Shown: in pieces, positions 1 through 7,393 of the stretch | Layout of the letters: the number at the start of each line of letters is the position of its first letter | How positions within the stretch are numbered: position 1 is the first letter of the stretch | NCBI GenBank assembly: GCA_020026035.1 | Contig: JAHHRC010000049.1 | Location: 1-9,866 of the forward strand | Length of the DNA stretch: 9,866 bases | Direction of reading: 5' to 3' | DNA from: Erysipelotrichaceae bacterium | GTDB lineage: Bacteria > Bacillota_I > Bacilli_A > Erysipelotrichales > Erysipelotrichaceae | Position numbers and translations under genes: made by a program | The notes under the pieces: model-generated | The model's database searches: none | What the model saw: the letters and a program-made list of their open reading frames with translations, nothing else | Told to the model about the DNA's origin: nothing

Positions 1-91
1 ACTACCTACAAGCATTGAGCAAACACAAGCCACCGCAAGGCTAGTCTTTACCCCCCCCCGATTTGTTTTTCTTAATATTACGATTACTCAT
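1..91 (-). CDS. 5' end of a probable secreted or membrane protein gene, frame interrupted at a G9 tract (partial)
   Basis: An ATG at 91-89 follows GGGAGG (101-96) with a 4-nt gap, slightly short. It encodes the basic start MSNRNIKKNKSGG. The frame then enters nine G (plus-strand C at 51-59) and, as read, ends at TAG (43-41) after 16 codons. If the run held eight or eleven G, it would continue to the window edge as VKTSLAVACVCSMLVGS. Basic N-region plus hydrophobic core is the layout of a signal peptide or a first membrane helix. The downstream frame has no ATG, GTG or TTG of its own between its upstream TGA (90-88) and the hydrophobic core, so the two halves most likely belong to one gene. 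It sits after the opp terminator, so it is a separate unit. The product is not recognised and the rest lies outside the window. It could instead be a pseudogene or a sequencing error. Confidence 0.5.
51..59. repeat. Homopolymer tract, nine C (+) / nine G (-)
   Basis: Nine consecutive C on the plus strand, read as G9 by the minus-strand gene that starts at 91. Such a run is out of place in this AT-rich sequence. It lies inside codons 11-14 and sits exactly where the reading frame switches from the basic N-region to the hydrophobic core. G8 or G11 gives an open frame; G9 gives TAG after 16 codons; G10 gives TAA directly after the run. Long G runs are classic slipped-strand mispairing sites and also classic places for miscounted bases. 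Confidence 0.9.
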
Positions 92-411
92 ATAGCCTCC
101 CTATTTCATCTATGTATTGTTTATACTTACATGAAACGAAGCTTTGTTAATAAAGGATGTGTATCATGTAAATATAATCTTAATATATAAATCTTAGAAT
201 TTAACAATTACATAATCTATTCAATAAGCGAAATAGCTGTATTATACGATAATAAAGCGGTATTCCCCTTATTAATGTATAAATGATACACTTTTCTAAT
301 TTTTGAGACAATATATTTCTGTGATTTCTATTTACAAGAATTAACTATATTCTTACTTTGCTACAAGATTCTATATGAGTCAGTAATCTTTGTTTAACAA
401 TTTCAAAACAC
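92..411. other. AT-rich intergenic region between oppF terminator and the left-edge gene
   Basis: About 320 bases with no supported gene on either strand. It holds the ribosome site of the left-edge gene (101-96) and one plausible minus-strand promoter (283-311), which would imply a leader of roughly 185 nt. I see no convincing riboswitch, RNA gene or terminator in that leader. A 9-bp inverted repeat (159-167 with 283-291) overlaps the proposed -10 but could be chance. Confidence 0.6.
283..311 (-). promoter_or_regulatory. Candidate sigma-A promoter for the left-edge gene
   Basis: On the minus strand, TTGTCT (311-306) is separated by 17 bases from TATCAT (288-283). The -35 box matches 4 of 6 consensus bases and the -10 box 5 of 6. 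The sequence is very AT-rich, so chance matches are likely. The distance to the ATG at 91 is long. Confidence 0.3.
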
Positions 412-447
412 AAAAAAACTAGTTCAACCAAATGGCCAAACTAGTTT
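412..447 (-). terminator. Rho-independent terminator of the opp operon
   Basis: Read on the minus strand just after the oppF stop, ACTAGTTTGGCC, loop ATTT and GGTTGAACTAGT form a 12-bp stem (three G-T wobbles), followed directly by seven T (418-412). The outer A and T bases can extend the stem. It lies 5 nt beyond the oppF stop codon and marks the end of the transcript. Confidence 0.9.
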
Positions 448-452
448 GTTTC

Positions 453-1418
453 CTACTTAAGTTCCTTACGGTATTTTTCCATTTCCGCTTCATTCGCTAG
501 GATGAAGTGTCCTGGTTTAATTTCTTGGAACTTTGGTTTATCTATAGAATAGTCATGCATTGCTTCTTCATAGACAATGAGTGACTTACTCTTTTCGATT
601 TGTGGATCTGGAAGAGGAATTGCTGACATCAATGACTTTGTGTATGGATGTAAGCAGTTCAAGAATAATTCTTCCGTTGGTGCAAGTTCTACAATTTCAC
701 CCTTATGAATTACGGCAATACGGTCTGAGATATAACGTACTACAGATAAGTCATGGGCAATGAAGATTTGAGTTAGACCCTTATCTTCTTTGAACTTGTT
801 CAATAGGTTCAACACCTGAGCACGAATCGATACGTCAAGTGCTGAGATTGGTTCATCGGCGATCAATAAGCTAGGTTCCATAACCATCGCTCTTGCAATA
901 CCGATACGTTGACGCTGTCCACCTGAGAATTCATGTGGATAACGACGTGCATGTTCAGGTAGTAACCCTACCGCAGTTAATGCATCAGTAACCTTTTGGG
1001 CACGGTCTTCTTCATCCTTGAATAGGTTAAAGTTTCTTAGACCTTCCGAAACGATATAGTCAATCGTAGCACGTTCATTTAAGGACGCTGCTGGATCTTG
1101 GAATACCATTTGAAGATTACGGATGACATCACGATTTTCTTCCTTCGTTAGCTTTTGGTTGATTTTCTTACCCATGAAGATGACATCACCAGAGCTTGTT
1201 GGATGAATACGCATAATGGCACGACCAATGGTTGTCTTACCAGAACCAGATTCACCTACGATGGAGAATGTTTCTCCCTTGTATACTTCGAAGTTTACAT
1301 GCTTAACAGCTTCGAATTCTCTACGTCCTTGGTAGAACGTAACACCAAGATCTTTTACTTCAAGAAGTACTTCTTTTTCTGAGGATTCGTTCTTCACTTG
1401 TTCATTTACATTAGACAT
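453..1418 (-). CDS. oppF: Oligopeptide ABC transporter ATP-binding protein OppF/AmiF
   Basis: Second ATPase of the oligopeptide importer; it pairs with OppD on the cytoplasmic face and drives uptake by ATP hydrolysis. In the 321-residue form I see Walker A GESGSGKT (55-62), Q-loop Q107, signature FSGGQRQR (164-171), Walker B LLIADEP (184-190) and switch H222, all intact. The C-terminal HPYTKSLMSAIP segment (257-268) is typical of OppD/OppF-type peptide ATPases. Start choice: a GTG at 1427 would add three residues, but it lies only 1 nt from the GAGGAG ribosome site (1434-1429). The ATG at 1418 lies 10 nt from it and is preferred. This start overlaps the end of oppD by 8 nt (ATGTCTAA), indicating translational coupling. 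The stop is TAG. The 321-residue length is normal for OppF/AmiF. Confidence 0.95.
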   Translation of the reverse strand: MSNVNEQVKNESSEKEVLLEVKDLGVTFYQGRREFEAVKHVNFEVYKGETFSIVGESGSGKTTIGRAIMRIHPTSSGDVIFMGKKINQKLTKEENRDVIRNLQMVFQDPAASLNERATIDYIVSEGLRNFNLFKDEEDRAQKVTDALTAVGLLPEHARRYPHEFSGGQRQRIGIARAMVMEPSLLIADEPISALDVSIRAQVLNLLNKFKEDKGLTQIFIAHDLSVVRYISDRIAVIHKGEIVELAPTEELFLNCLHPYTKSLMSAIPLPDPQIEKSKSLIVYEEAMHDYSIDKPKFQEIKPGHFILANEAEMEKYRKELK

Positions 1419-2490
1419 TTGCTTCACGCTCCTCTTCTAGTTTCAATGCTTTCTTCATACGTTCATGCAATCCTTGTACTTGCACTGGAGGTTGTACCTT
1501 TGGTGCACGAGGATCTAATAACCAAGTCTTTGCAAAGTGTGTATTACTTACCGCAAACATTGGTGGTTCTTCTTCAAAGTCGATACGCATTGCGTATGGA
1601 TTACGAGGAGCGAATGCATCCCCTTGGATCTTGTCATATAGACTTGGTGGCGTACCTGTAATTGCATACAATGGTTCATCCTTCGCACCTAACTGAGGAA
1701 GACTTGATAGTAATCCCCAAGTATATGGATGACGAGGATCGTAGAAGATATCTTCTACCGTACCGTATTCAATGACTTGTCCACAGTACATAACCGCAAC
1801 ACGGTCAGCAACGTTTGCGACTACACCTAAGTCGTGAGTGATAAAGATAATGGAATAGCCATAATCTTTTTGTAGCTTCTTAATCAAACGAAGAATCTGC
1901 GCTTGGATTGTTACGTCTAAGGCAGTTGTAGGTTCGTCACAAATTAAGATCTTTGGACGACAAGCCAACGCAATCGCAATAACGATACGTTGTCTCATAC
2001 CACCAGAGTATTGGAATGGATATTCATCAAAACGCTTTTCAGCATTGTGAATTCCTACTTCTTCCATCAACTTAATCGCAAGTTCCTTTGCTTCTTCGTA
2101 AGGAAGTTGACGATGCTTAATGATTACTTCTGTAATCTGTTGTCCAATCGTTAAGATTGGGTTCAACGATGTCATAGGATCTTGGAAGATCATCGCGATT
2201 TGTGAACCACGAATCTTTTCCCATCCTTCGCCATTCTTAGCAATTTCCAATAAGTTTTCACCATTGTAGATTACCTTACCATTGGTAACGCAACCATTGG
2301 CTTCAAGCATACCCACAAAAGACTTTGTAAGTACGGATTTACCAGAACCTGATTCCCCTACAATCGCAAGTGTTTCATTTGGATATAAATCCAAGGATAC
2401 GTTACGAATCGCTGTTAGTTGTCTACCACGTACTGTGAATTCAACAACAATATCAGAGGCAGATAATACTGGTTTAATTTCGTTATTCAT
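1411..2490 (-). CDS. oppD: Oligopeptide ABC transporter ATP-binding protein OppD/AmiE
   Basis: First ATPase of the peptide importer, 359 residues. Walker A GESGSGKS (45-52), Q-loop Q103, signature YSGGMRQR (161-168), Walker B ILICDEP (181-187) and switch H219 are all present. The C-terminal oligopeptide/dipeptide transporter domain follows (HPYTWGLLSSLP at 254-265, GTPPSL at 279-284). Many OppD/DppD proteins carry an iron-sulphur motif of the form GC-x-F-x-PRC-x6-C here. In this protein the three cysteine positions are D291, N297 and D304, so no cluster is expected; I believe the AmiE branch shares this. The ATG follows AGGAGGT (2505-2499) by 8 nt, and that ribosome site overlaps the oppC TAG stop. 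It overlaps oppF by 8 nt. Confidence 0.95.
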   Translation of the reverse strand: MNNEIKPVLSASDIVVEFTVRGRQLTAIRNVSLDLYPNETLAIVGESGSGKSVLTKSFVGMLEANGCVTNGKVIYNGENLLEIAKNGEGWEKIRGSQIAMIFQDPMTSLNPILTIGQQITEVIIKHRQLPYEEAKELAIKLMEEVGIHNAEKRFDEYPFQYSGGMRQRIVIAIALACRPKILICDEPTTALDVTIQAQILRLIKKLQKDYGYSIIFITHDLGVVANVADRVAVMYCGQVIEYGTVEDIFYDPRHPYTWGLLSSLPQLGAKDEPLYAITGTPPSLYDKIQGDAFAPRNPYAMRIDFEEEPPMFAVSNTHFAKTWLLDPRAPKVQPPVQVQGLHERMKKALKLEEEREANV

Positions 2491-2503
2491 ATTTTCTTAC
2501 CTC

Positions 2504-3424
2504 CTACATATGTGTCTTAGGGTCAGCCGCATCTGCTAAGCTTTGCCCGGCAACGTAAAGTGAAATCGTAATTAATGCTGAGATTGTTACTGGAATCCAG
2601 AACAAGTATGGCGTACTTGCCATATAGGTACGGTTACTCGAAATGGTCTTACCAAGGGAAACAGTACGTTCACCAACACCAATTCCTAACCATGCCATGA
2701 ATACTTCCATTGAGATAAAGGCTGGAACGTCACGCGATACCGCAGTCACGATTACCGAAATCAAATATGGGAAGATATTGTTTTTAACAATTGTCCATGT
2801 GCTTGTACCTAAGCAACGAGATGCTAGGTTGTACTCACGGTCACGAATAATCATAACCTGCACACGAATAAAGTAAGCTGTACCAAGCCATGTTGTAACA
2901 GACATCGCAAAGATTAACTGCCAAGCACCACGGCCCATAACGTACATAAGTACGAATACAACAAGCGTAAATGGAACGTTTGCAACGACGTTGTAAACTT
3001 CAATCATCCATTTATCCATAGACTTCGAATATCCCCAAACAGCACCCACAATTACACCTAATACAGTTGTAATCAAAGTTGCCATAATAGCGATACCTAA
3101 TGAGTTTCTTGAACCAAGCCAAACAACATTCCACATGTTGTCACCAAGTTCATTTGTACCAAACCAAAGCTTAGCGTTTGGATGTACAAACTTCATTGCT
3201 GAGTTGTTGATATTTACGTGTGCTACCCCATCGAAATGAGAAATCATTGGGTCTAACACAGAAAGTAATACAACACCTAAGGCAATAATCATTACCGTGA
3301 CGGTTGCTTTACTTGCAAAGAACTTTTTAAATACAGCATTCCAATAGGAATATTCCGGTGCTGCAATATGTTCAGAATCCAAGTCATTGACTGGGACGAA
3401 TTCAAATTTATTCAATTCTGCCAT
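2504..3424 (-). CDS. oppC: Oligopeptide ABC transporter permease OppC/AmiD
   Basis: Membrane subunit of 306 residues that forms the channel with OppB. The first helix is at about 41-59. An external segment follows with the OppC-family motif FGTNELGDNMWNVVWLGSR (88-106), close to the usual FGTDxLGRD pattern. Further helices lie at about 108-130, 146-164, 168-186, 218-236 and 272-292. The cytoplasmic EAA coupling loop, which docks on the ATPases, is at about 196-221 (NLASRCLGTSTWTIVKNNIFP). Length is normal. The ATG overlaps the oppB stop in TAATG, so translation is likely coupled. GGAGG lies 9 nt upstream (3438-3434). The stop is TAG. Confidence 0.95.
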   Translation of the reverse strand: MAELNKFEFVPVNDLDSEHIAAPEYSYWNAVFKKFFASKATVTVMIIALGVVLLSVLDPMISHFDGVAHVNINNSAMKFVHPNAKLWFGTNELGDNMWNVVWLGSRNSLGIAIMATLITTVLGVIVGAVWGYSKSMDKWMIEVYNVVANVPFTLVVFVLMYVMGRGAWQLIFAMSVTTWLGTAYFIRVQVMIIRDREYNLASRCLGTSTWTIVKNNIFPYLISVIVTAVSRDVPAFISMEVFMAWLGIGVGERTVSLGKTISSNRTYMASTPYLFWIPVTISALITISLYVAGQSLADAADPKTHM

Positions 3425-4917
3425 TAATGTGCACCTCCGCTCTTTTCTTCTAATTGGATACGTGGATCCAAGAATGTCATAAGAATATCACCAAGCAATA
3501 CACCTAAGATGGATAATCCGGTAAAGAGCATTGTTAAAGCGACAATCATACTGTTGTTGTGATCGTTGATCGCATCTGGTAGTAACTTACCAGATCCTGG
3601 AATCGCAAATACAGTTTCTGTTAATACGGCACCACAGATAGTAAGGATAATAGATCCTGGTAAACCATGCGCAATTGGAATCATTGCATTACGCATAACG
3701 TGGCGTCTGAAGATTTCTTTTTGGTTTAGACCCTTTGCACGTGCAAACTTAACATAGTCCGCAGATGCTTGGTCGATCATGAAACGACGTGTCCATAACA
3801 TAAGTCCAGATGTAGACAATAGTGATAGGATCACGACTGGCAAGATGTAGGACTTGAAGTTATGAGCCCCAAGAACTGGGAACTTCGAAGGTAATCCAAA
3901 CACACTTGTACCAAGACTCCAACCAAAGAAGATAAATGCTAAGGATGGAACGGCAATCATGAAGTTAATGTATACAGTACCTAGCTTATCTTGCCACTTA
4001 CCTTTGTGACTTGCCATGCTCATACCTGCTGGAATCGCAATGAGATATGCTAAGAAGATTGAGATAATACCAAATGTCATAGATGTTTGAATCATCGATG
4101 GATCTGTGTACATCTTGTCACAGTCTGCATAGTTGTCTGTGAATTTGTTTTGATCAAGACGATCTAATGTGGATGTTGCTTTATACTTCGCTGTATGTAG
4201 CAACAAGCTTGATTCTTGCATTTCCCCTGTTGGGAATACAACCATTTCACGCTTTTCTTCCCCTTGACGGTTGCTTAGAATACTACCAATTTCTTGGTAT
4301 GCAAACGTTGGATAAGAAATACCAAAGTTTAGTTTTAATGCATTTTGGTGTACGAATGGCCAGGATGCGTCCATATACCATTGGTACTTGTACTTACAAC
4401 CAGAACATTGAATGGATGGTAATCCATTATGGTCATTGGCAATATAATACTTACGTTCAAGATTTGGATTGCTTTCATCTTGAACACGGAATGGATGATC
4501 AAAGTCTAAAAGATTTCCGAAGAATTTGAAAATCTGGCTACTGATCGGAATGTCCTTATATGCATAATAAAGACCGCTTTTGTATTGTTCAATCGTAAAG
4601 CCCTTCTGCTTGTAATCCTCTAGAATTTCCTTAATTTCCTTGCTGTCGACTTTCATACAAGCGTCATAATTGTCACTTGCGAAAGCTTCACACATATCCT
4701 TTTGTTGGTCGAAATACAAGTAACCTAGCTTTTCATAAGTTGTGTATTCGTATGCCTTACGAGTATCATCTTTATTACCAAGTTTTTGATAAACCGGGTC
4801 ATTTTTAAAGATCAATTCTCTTGGGATTAGTGTATAAATCATCGTCATTGCGATTGCGGTTACGATGAAGACCGAAATGATGGCACGTAATAGTCTGCCT
4901 GTTATATATCGTTTCAA
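3424..4917 (-). CDS. oppB: Oligopeptide ABC transporter permease OppB/AmiC, long form with large external domain
   Basis: Membrane subunit of 497 residues. Ordinary OppB proteins are ~305-340 residues; the extra length is a ~240-residue hydrophilic segment (about 33-275) between the first helix (10-31) and the second (about 278-298), expected on the outer face. It contains five cysteines: C76, C87, C171 and C174 (a CSGC pair) and C266. The rest is canonical: helices at about 317-338, 356-374, 420-437 and 456-483, and an EAA loop at 387-415 (VKFARAKGLNQKEIFRRHV and following). The length and insert match the AmiC subtype of streptococcal Ami systems. The start is TTG, chosen because AAAGGAGGG (4933-4925) lies 8 nt upstream and the next methionine (residue 24) would cut the first helix. 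The stop TAA shares one base with the oppC ATG. Confidence 0.94.
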   Translation of the reverse strand: MKRYITGRLLRAIISVFIVTAIAMTMIYTLIPRELIFKNDPVYQKLGNKDDTRKAYEYTTYEKLGYLYFDQQKDMCEAFASDNYDACMKVDSKEIKEILEDYKQKGFTIEQYKSGLYYAYKDIPISSQIFKFFGNLLDFDHPFRVQDESNPNLERKYYIANDHNGLPSIQCSGCKYKYQWYMDASWPFVHQNALKLNFGISYPTFAYQEIGSILSNRQGEEKREMVVFPTGEMQESSLLLHTAKYKATSTLDRLDQNKFTDNYADCDKMYTDPSMIQTSMTFGIISIFLAYLIAIPAGMSMASHKGKWQDKLGTVYINFMIAVPSLAFIFFGWSLGTSVFGLPSKFPVLGAHNFKSYILPVVILSLLSTSGLMLWTRRFMIDQASADYVKFARAKGLNQKEIFRRHVMRNAMIPIAHGLPGSIILTICGAVLTETVFAIPGSGKLLPDAINDHNNSMIVALTMLFTGLSILGVLLGDILMTFLDPRIQLEEKSGGAH

Positions 4918-4933
4918 GTCTATTCCCTCCTTT
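4915..4933 (-). promoter_or_regulatory. Ribosome binding site and TTG start of oppB
   Basis: AAAGGAGGG (4933-4925) followed by GAATAGAC and TTG (4917-4915). The strong ribosome site and the need to keep the first membrane helix decide this unusual start codon. TTG starts are usually weaker than ATG, so this may lower permease output relative to the binding proteins. Confidence 0.8.
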
Positions 4934-4944
4934 GCTTTCTCTCT

Positions 4945-4974
4945 AGTATATACCTCTACGATTCAAAAATACAA
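4945..4974 (-). promoter_or_regulatory. Weak candidate promoter upstream of oppB
   Basis: After the hairpin, the minus strand shows TTGTAT (4974-4969), then TATATA (4952-4947) at 16-base spacing or TATACT (4950-4945) at 18-base spacing. It would give oppBCDF its own transcript. The -35 overlaps the T-rich tail of the hairpin, so the resemblance may be accidental. Confidence 0.3.
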
Positions 4975-5007
4975 ATAATTAGGGAGCTCTTTCAGCCCCC
5001 TAATTAT
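4975..5007 (-). terminator. Long hairpin between oppA2 and oppB (partial terminator or mRNA 3'-end stabiliser)
   Basis: The arms 5007-4994 and 4988-4975 form a 14-bp stem (one G-T pair) around a 5-nt loop GAAAG. It starts about 40 nt beyond the oppA2 stop. The tail is ATTTGTATTTTTG, which is T-rich but broken, so termination is probably incomplete. Such structures between a binding-protein gene and its permease genes usually allow much more binding protein than membrane subunits. Full termination would require a promoter for oppB; only a weak candidate is visible. Confidence 0.75.
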
Positions 5008-5048
5008 ACTTTTAGACTGTTTGTTACCTATAAATGTTGAATCAAAAT

Positions 5049-7019
5049 TTATTGTCCTTCGCGAACTTTCTTCCATTCAGCACGAAGCTTAGCGTATTCT
5101 TCAGCACTGATTGGTTCTTTACGAATCTTCGCATGTTTCTTCTTGTCTAGACCATAACCAGCTTGGAATGGTTCAACACGAGAAATTCTCCAGTTTACAG
5201 AACCAAGTAGAGTTGTTCCTGGTAGGAATAATGCGTTATCAAGTAATAATGCTTCTGCTTCCGCAAACTTTCTGTAACGAGCATCGTTGTCATCAACGAT
5301 TGCGTCAGCTTCTTCAAGAAGTTCTTGGTACTTCAATAGTCCAACTTGTTCGATGACTTTGTTGTTTTCTGCACTACCTACTTCTAATAGATCAATACCC
5401 ATTGTTGAAGAAACTGTTTCCCCATCCACTGGTGAGAAGATGTGTAGGTAAGTCATTGGATCCATGTAGTCAGGACCCCAACCTGTACTTACGGAAATAT
5501 CCCAGTCAGCGTCACGAGGACCTGTTGAGAAGTATGCAGAGTTTGCAAATGTATCTGCATCTACGTAAGATAGGTCGATGATGATATCACCATCAGAGTT
5601 ATCCTTAACGGATTGCGCAATTGATGTAACACGAGCTACACCAGACTTGATTGTTTCATCGATCATAAGATCTAGGTGAATTGGCCATTCTACGTCTGGA
5701 AGTTCTTTCTTAGCTAGGTCAAGGTGCTTCTTCACCAATTCCTTATTTGTGAATGGATCTTGACCTTCATGTAGGTCGAAGTCAAATTCACTTGCCTCAG
5801 CAACTAAGTCTCCGTAAGGAACACCATCGGATGTCTTTACGAATGCATAAGGAATTTCAATGTTACGTATTGCATTACGAGCAATTGTTTCATCTACTAC
5901 AGAAGAAACTTCAGCAACACGGTCATGTGCAAACTTGAAGGCAAGACGGAAGTTCTTGTTTAGAATTGCCTTCTTTGTGTCTTCTTTTTGTTTTTCTGTT
6001 TCCTTATATGTGTGGTTGTAGTTCACACGGTTAAGATTGAATGTAGTACCGAATGTACTTGTATCTTGTTCCCCTGTGAAACGGATGTCCTTGTATTGTT
6101 CAAGGTATTCTTCGAACTTGTCAGAAGATGTTAATAGAGATGCTGCACAGTATGGATTTTCAGCTTGTTCAAATCCTGTAACTGTAGCAGATGGATCAGA
6201 TCCATCAATATAGATGAATGTCATCTTATTAATGTATACATGTTCTTCATCCCAGTAATTAGGGTTCTTAACAAGTACTTGCTTAGACTTCGCGTCGTTT
6301 GCAGTAAAGATATATCCACCGTTGTAAAGGATACGAGATAAGTCACCTGCGTCACCGAAACTACAAGCTTGCTTATCTGGAGCACCTAGTTTACAACCTT
6401 CACCTTGTGCTTCTAAGAATTCACGGTTAACTGGTAATAAGATACCAAACGCTGCCATTGTATCAAAGTATGTACATGGCTTTGTTAGATGATACACAAC
6501 TGTGTAATCATCAACTGCTTCAACACCTACTGTGCTGAAGTCTTGTGTACGACCATTTGCATAGTCATCAAGACCAACGATTAGGCCTTGTACAAGTGGC
6601 AACATTTGTGATTCAAATTCTGTTGCGTGTTGAAGACCTGCTACAAAGTCATCCGCCTTTACATCGGCATAGTGTTCACCAGAATTCGTAACCCACTTTA
6701 CACCTTGTCTTAGCTTGAATGTCCACTCTGTTGCGTCTTCATTCTTTTCATAGCTTTCTGCTAGACATGGAATGTAGTTTCCATATCTATCTGTTTCTGT
6801 AAGACCATCTACTAAGTTTTCGTTGATTTCAATATCTGAATGAGACATTGATGTAACGTAGTCAAGAGACTTGACGTCCGTTCCATAAACGAAGTAAAGA
6901 TCTTCCGAAGCTACATCATTGGATGCGGCTTCATTTGTACCAGCTGGTACATTTGAACTTGCGCTACAACCTGCTGCTAAAAGAGCAAATGCAAGCGCTG
7001 CATTCATGAATTTCTTCAT
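5049..7019 (-). CDS. oppA: Oligopeptide-binding lipoprotein OppA2 (AmiA/AliA type)
   Basis: Extracellular substrate-binding lipoprotein of the importer (SBP_bac_5 family), 656 residues. The signal peptide MKKFMNAALAFALLAAGC has a lipobox ending AAGC, so C18 should be lipidated after cleavage; leucine is at -4 rather than the more usual -3. Family features in order: NYIPCLAESYEKN near 81-93, VLVKNPNYWD, FRLAFKFAHDRV and STGWGPDYMDP. The length exceeds that of classic OppA (~540) and matches the AmiA/AliA/AliB group. Four cysteines (85, 182, 209, 219) are shared with OppA1 and may form disulphides. The ATG follows GGGGAGGG (7034-7027) by 7 nt. It has its own strong promoter and is the binding-protein gene next to oppB. 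It is a close paralogue of the gene at 7394-9367. Peptide specificity cannot be read from sequence. Confidence 0.95.
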   Translation of the reverse strand: MKKFMNAALAFALLAAGCSASSNVPAGTNEAASNDVASEDLYFVYGTDVKSLDYVTSMSHSDIEINENLVDGLTETDRYGNYIPCLAESYEKNEDATEWTFKLRQGVKWVTNSGEHYADVKADDFVAGLQHATEFESQMLPLVQGLIVGLDDYANGRTQDFSTVGVEAVDDYTVVYHLTKPCTYFDTMAAFGILLPVNREFLEAQGEGCKLGAPDKQACSFGDAGDLSRILYNGGYIFTANDAKSKQVLVKNPNYWDEEHVYINKMTFIYIDGSDPSATVTGFEQAENPYCAASLLTSSDKFEEYLEQYKDIRFTGEQDTSTFGTTFNLNRVNYNHTYKETEKQKEDTKKAILNKNFRLAFKFAHDRVAEVSSVVDETIARNAIRNIEIPYAFVKTSDGVPYGDLVAEASEFDFDLHEGQDPFTNKELVKKHLDLAKKELPDVEWPIHLDLMIDETIKSGVARVTSIAQSVKDNSDGDIIIDLSYVDADTFANSAYFSTGPRDADWDISVSTGWGPDYMDPMTYLHIFSPVDGETVSSTMGIDLLEVGSAENNKVIEQVGLLKYQELLEEADAIVDDNDARYRKFAEAEALLLDNALFLPGTTLLGSVNWRISRVEPFQAGYGLDKKKHAKIRKEPISAEEYAKLRAEWKKVREGQ

Positions 7020-7032
7020 TTTTCTTCCCTCC

Positions 7033-7044
7033 CCAAAAATTTGG
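7033..7044. promoter_or_regulatory. Dyad CCAAAAATTTGG at the transcript start of oppA2
   Basis: Inverted repeat CCAAA-AA-TTTGG. On the minus strand it begins about where transcription should start (8 nt after the -10 box), and its inner edge merges with the GGGGAGGG ribosome site. Its edge is 13 nt from the ATG. A matching dyad sits at the same offset before oppA1. A 2-nt loop is too tight for a 5-bp RNA hairpin, so a protein operator is more likely than an RNA structure. Confidence 0.5.
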
Positions 7045-7052
7045 ATAGTACT

Positions 7053-7081
7053 ATTATATTTTCATATAAAACATAAGTCAA
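7053..7081 (-). promoter_or_regulatory. Strong sigma-A promoter of oppA2
   Basis: TTGACT (7081-7076), 17-base spacer, TATAAT (7058-7053). The match is 5 of 6 and 6 of 6. It is 33 bases from the -10 box to the ATG, the same distance as for oppA1. The expected leader is only about 26 nt, so no riboswitch fits. Confidence 0.88.
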
Positions 7082-7082
7082 C

Positions 7083-7350
7083 AAATTATGACGAATCTTT
7101 CATATTTTCAATTCAGTCTTTCTGAAAACTTTTACATATTATTTCAATCACTTGAAACATATTGTATAAAAGACAACGTAAATGAATTCATCAAAACTAC
7201 TTGAATCATTCAATAAACCCCATAATAAAAGGAAGAAATATCATTGTGAAACTTTAACAAACAGTTGTTCACTCCTTGTTACAAACCATTTGTTTCTAGT
7301 ACCATCACTTTTTCTAATACAAACCTCATTTACATTACAATTTGTGATAG
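7083..7350. other. AT-rich gap between oppA1 terminator and oppA2 promoter
   Basis: No supported gene on either strand. A palindromic core TTTCTGAAA (7119-7127) lies 37 nt upstream of the oppA2 -35 box, matching one before oppA1. I see nothing else recognisable between 7128 and 7350. Confidence 0.6.
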
Positions 7351-7382
7351 AAAAAGAAGCCCGCCTTCGCAAGACTTCTTTT
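7351..7382 (-). terminator. Rho-independent terminator of oppA1
   Basis: On the minus strand, 11 nt after the oppA1 stop, AAAAGAAGTCTTGC, loop GAAG and GCGGGCTTCTTTT form a ~13-bp stem with one bulged T and two G-T pairs. The run of five T at 7355-7351 closes it. It indicates that oppA1 is mainly a single-gene transcript, separate from oppA2 and the permease genes. Confidence 0.85.
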
Positions 7383-7393
7383 CAAGAGGAAAT

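Noticed and set aside
159..291. 9-bp inverted repeat GTGTATCAT (159-167) and ATGATACAC (283-291)
   Set aside because: The arms are 115 bases apart and do not extend. A single match of this size is not surprising in an AT-rich gap, although one arm overlaps a proposed -10 box.
1419..1427. GTG start for oppF at 1427
   Set aside because: It is only 1 nt from the GAGGAG ribosome site; the ATG at 1418 has workable 10-nt spacing and gives the usual 8-nt overlap with oppD.
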